The position numbers were made by a program, and so were the translations under genes. The notes under the pieces are model-generated. The model was given only the letters and a program-made list of their open reading frames with translations, was not told where the DNA came from and made no database searches. From assembly GCA_021107975.1 (NCBI GenBank), contig JAIORT010000700.1, positions 1 to 7,944 of the forward strand: a stretch of DNA of 7,944 nt, in the 5' to 3' direction. Source of the DNA: Bacteroidales bacterium (GTDB lineage: Bacteria > Bacteroidota > Bacteroidia > Bacteroidales > JAADJA01). This document shows, in pieces, positions 6,139-7,944 of the stretch (within the stretch, counting starts at the first letter, position 1; every line of letters begins with the position of its first letter).

Positions 6139-7944
6139 CTAATCACTCACTTTCTCTCTTAATGCAAAAATTTCATCCCGAAACCTTGCCGCCTCAATAA
6201 AGTCAAGCTCTTTAACAGCCGCTTTCATTTGCCGTTCTAATTTAGCTATGGCTTTCTTAATTTGTTCTTTACTCATATATTGAACCAAAGGATCGGCGGC
6301 AATGTCAATTCCTTCTTTTTCGATGTAGGCTTTAGGTTCGGCAGCTTTTGCGTCGGCAACGGCAGTCTGTCCTAAAATGGCTTTGGTTGATTTGACGATA
6401 GGAGTAGGAGTAATTCCGTGTTCTTCATTGTATTTTAATTGCTTTTCTCTTCTGCGGTTGGTTTCGGTTATTGTCTTCTGCATGGAGTCGGTTATCTTAT
6501 CAGCATAAAATATCACCCTTGCATTAAGGTTTCTTGCAGCCCGACCAGACGTTTGAGTAAGTGATTTCTCAGAACGGAGAAATCCTTCTTTATCTGCATC
6601 CAGAATAGCAACAAGTGAAACTTCCGGCAGGTCGAGACCTTCACGTAAAAGATTTACGCCCACAAGCACATCAAAATCGCCTAACCGCAATCCCCGCAAT
6701 ATTTCCACCCTGTCTAAAGTTTCCACCTCAGAATGGATGTACCGTGTTTTGATGTCAAGTTTTATAAGGTACTTGGTCAGTTCTTCTGCCATTCGTTTTG
6801 TAAGCGTGGTAATTAGTGTTCTTTCATTGGAACTTATCCGTTTGTCTATTTCATCCAAAAGATCATCAATCTGGTTCAGACTGGGTCTGACTTCAATAAC
6901 CGGGTCGAGTAAGCCTGTGGGTCTTATCAACTGTTCCACAACTACTCCTTCCGACTTCTGTAATTCATATTCTGCCGGTGTTGCGCTCACATAGATCATT
7001 TGGTTTGTGAGGACTTCAAATTCCGGAAATTTCAAAGGACGGTTATCCATAGCAGCAGGAAGACGGAATCCGTACTCCACAAGCGTTTGCTTTCTGGACC
7101 GGTCACCGCCAAACATTGCCCTGATCTGTGGAATAGTAACATGACTTTCATCCACTACCAAAAGAAAATCATCAGGAAAATAATCTATCAGGCAGAAGGG
7201 ACGGGATCCGGGTTTCCTGCCATCAAAATATCTTGAATAATTTTCAATTCCCGAACAATAGCCTAATTCACGCATCATCTCAATATCATAAGTAACCCTG
7301 TCTTCCAGCCGTTTCGCTTCCAGGTGTTTTTCCGATTCTTTAAAATACTGCACCTGCTTAATCATATCCTGATGAATATCATTTAATGATTGCTTCATTT
7401 TTTCCTGTGACATAATAAAAATACTTGCAGGATAAATCTTCAGGCTTGTGTATTTTTCAATGTTAAAACCACTGATTGGATCAAACGATTCAATCGACTC
7501 AATTTCGTCTCCCCAAAACATAATCCTGAAAGCGACGTCGGCATAAGCGGGAAAAACATCTACAGTATCGCCTTTTACTCTGAAATTACCATGAGTAAAC
7601 TCTATTTCATTTCTTGAATACAGACCACTCACCAATGCCTGGAGAAATTTATTTCTTGTAATAACATCTCCAACCTTAACATGAATAACATTGTTAGTAA
7701 AATCATCGGGATTACCAATTCCATAAATACAGGAAACCGAAGAAACCACTATTACATCCCGTCTGTCGGATAACAAAGCCGAAGTAGCGCTTAATCTGAG
7801 CTTTTCAATTTCATCGTTAATAGAAAGATCTTTTTCGATGTAGGTATTTGTAACAGGAAGATATGCTTCAGGCTGATAATAATCGTAATATGAAACAAAA
7901 TATTCAACCCTGTTTTGTGGAAAGAACTGTTTAAATTCACCATA
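6139..7944 (-). CDS. uvrB: Excinuclease ABC subunit B (5' end beyond window)
   Basis: 601 residues are visible and the frame is open to the right edge. Compared with the usual 670 or so, about 80 N-terminal residues, including Walker A, lie outside. The TTG at 7774-7776 is an internal Leu codon: translation upstream of it gives the conserved UvrB segment, beginning YGEFKQFFP at the edge. UvrB is the damage-verifying helicase-like core of nucleotide-excision repair, receiving DNA from UvrA and recruiting UvrC. Fragment positions: beta-hairpin with its tyrosines SYYDYYQPEAY (18-28), the domain that contacts UvrA, motif II VVDESH (263-268), motif III SATP (320-323), motif V LVGVNLLREGLDLPE (427-441), motif VI QTSGRAARN (464-472), and the C-terminal UVR helix pair that binds UvrC (about 557-597, KLERQMKAAVKELDFIEAARFRDE). 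All visible motifs are intact. The promoter is outside the window. Confidence 0.97.
   Translation of the reverse strand, partial: YGEFKQFFPQNRVEYFVSYYDYYQPEAYLPVTNTYIEKDLSINDEIEKLRLSATSALLSDRRDVIVVSSVSCIYGIGNPDDFTNNVIHVKVGDVITRNKFLQALVSGLYSRNEIEFTHGNFRVKGDTVDVFPAYADVAFRIMFWGDEIESIESFDPISGFNIEKYTSLKIYPASIFIMSQEKMKQSLNDIHQDMIKQVQYFKESEKHLEAKRLEDRVTYDIEMMRELGYCSGIENYSRYFDGRKPGSRPFCLIDYFPDDFLLVVDESHVTIPQIRAMFGGDRSRKQTLVEYGFRLPAAMDNRPLKFPEFEVLTNQMIYVSATPAEYELQKSEGVVVEQLIRPTGLLDPVIEVRPSLNQIDDLLDEIDKRISSNERTLITTLTKRMAEELTKYLIKLDIKTRYIHSEVETLDRVEILRGLRLGDFDVLVGVNLLREGLDLPEVSLVAILDADKEGFLRSEKSLTQTSGRAARNLNARVIFYADKITDSMQKTITETNRRREKQLKYNEEHGITPTPIVKSTKAILGQTAVADAKAAEPKAYIEKEGIDIAADPLVQYMSKEQIKKAIAKLERQMKAAVKELDFIEAARFRDEIFALREKVSD

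Noticed and set aside
7774..7776. TTG as the start codon of uvrB, giving a 545-residue protein
   Set aside because: Translation continues upstream without a stop to the window edge and yields conserved UvrB sequence, including the tyrosine-rich beta-hairpin. The TTG is an internal Leu codon.
1..7944. CRISPR array, tRNA or rRNA gene, insertion sequence, phage gene or toxin-antitoxin pair
   Set aside because: No regularly spaced direct repeats, no clover-leaf or rRNA-like sequence, and no transposase, integrase or phage-like protein were seen in any frame. The genes present account for nearly all the DNA.

Overview
The window looks like ordinary chromosome from a member of the Bacteroidota. 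The DNA is AT-rich, and no start codon is preceded by a convincing Shine-Dalgarno sequence. Two intergenic regions carry a Bacteroidota-type -7 element (TAnnTTTG followed by CG). The RecA, UvrB and Nth proteins are full of Bacteroidota-like wording. No species can be named from this sequence alone.

Left third, minus strand (about 1-2712): a two-gene unit transcribed leftward. The promoter-proximal gene encodes a NAD-synthetase-fold ATP pyrophosphatase (1699-2673). An AMP-forming acyl-CoA/acyl-ACP ligase-like enzyme follows it (141-1613). The NadE-like protein is longer than housekeeping NadE, with an extra central segment and an altered C-terminal end. It resembles the variant that I recall next to acyl ligases in surface-polysaccharide or secondary-metabolite loci. 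Short hairpins of the form ATCCCGA-N4-TCGGGAT lie on both sides of the ligase gene.

Middle, plus strand (2833-6107): a divergently transcribed small soluble protein that looks like the helical N-terminal part of an anti-sigma factor, closed by a strong intrinsic terminator. Next come nth (endonuclease III), recA, and a lipoprotein made of eight tetratricopeptide repeats. A second strong hairpin plus T-run separates recA from the TPR lipoprotein. It ends only 15 bases before the lipoprotein start codon, and no promoter is recognisable in the gap.

Right end, minus strand (6139-7944): most of uvrB, converging on the TPR gene. The reading frame stays open to the window edge. It therefore lacks only its N-terminal part, including Walker A, because of the window boundary.

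Functionally, base-excision repair (nth), homologous recombination (recA) and nucleotide-excision repair (uvrB) sit within about 5 kb, with a probable cell-envelope TPR lipoprotein among them. The repair genes are conventional. The part most likely to hold unfamiliar biology is the NadE-like/acyl ligase pair. All intergenic stretches are under 300 bases.
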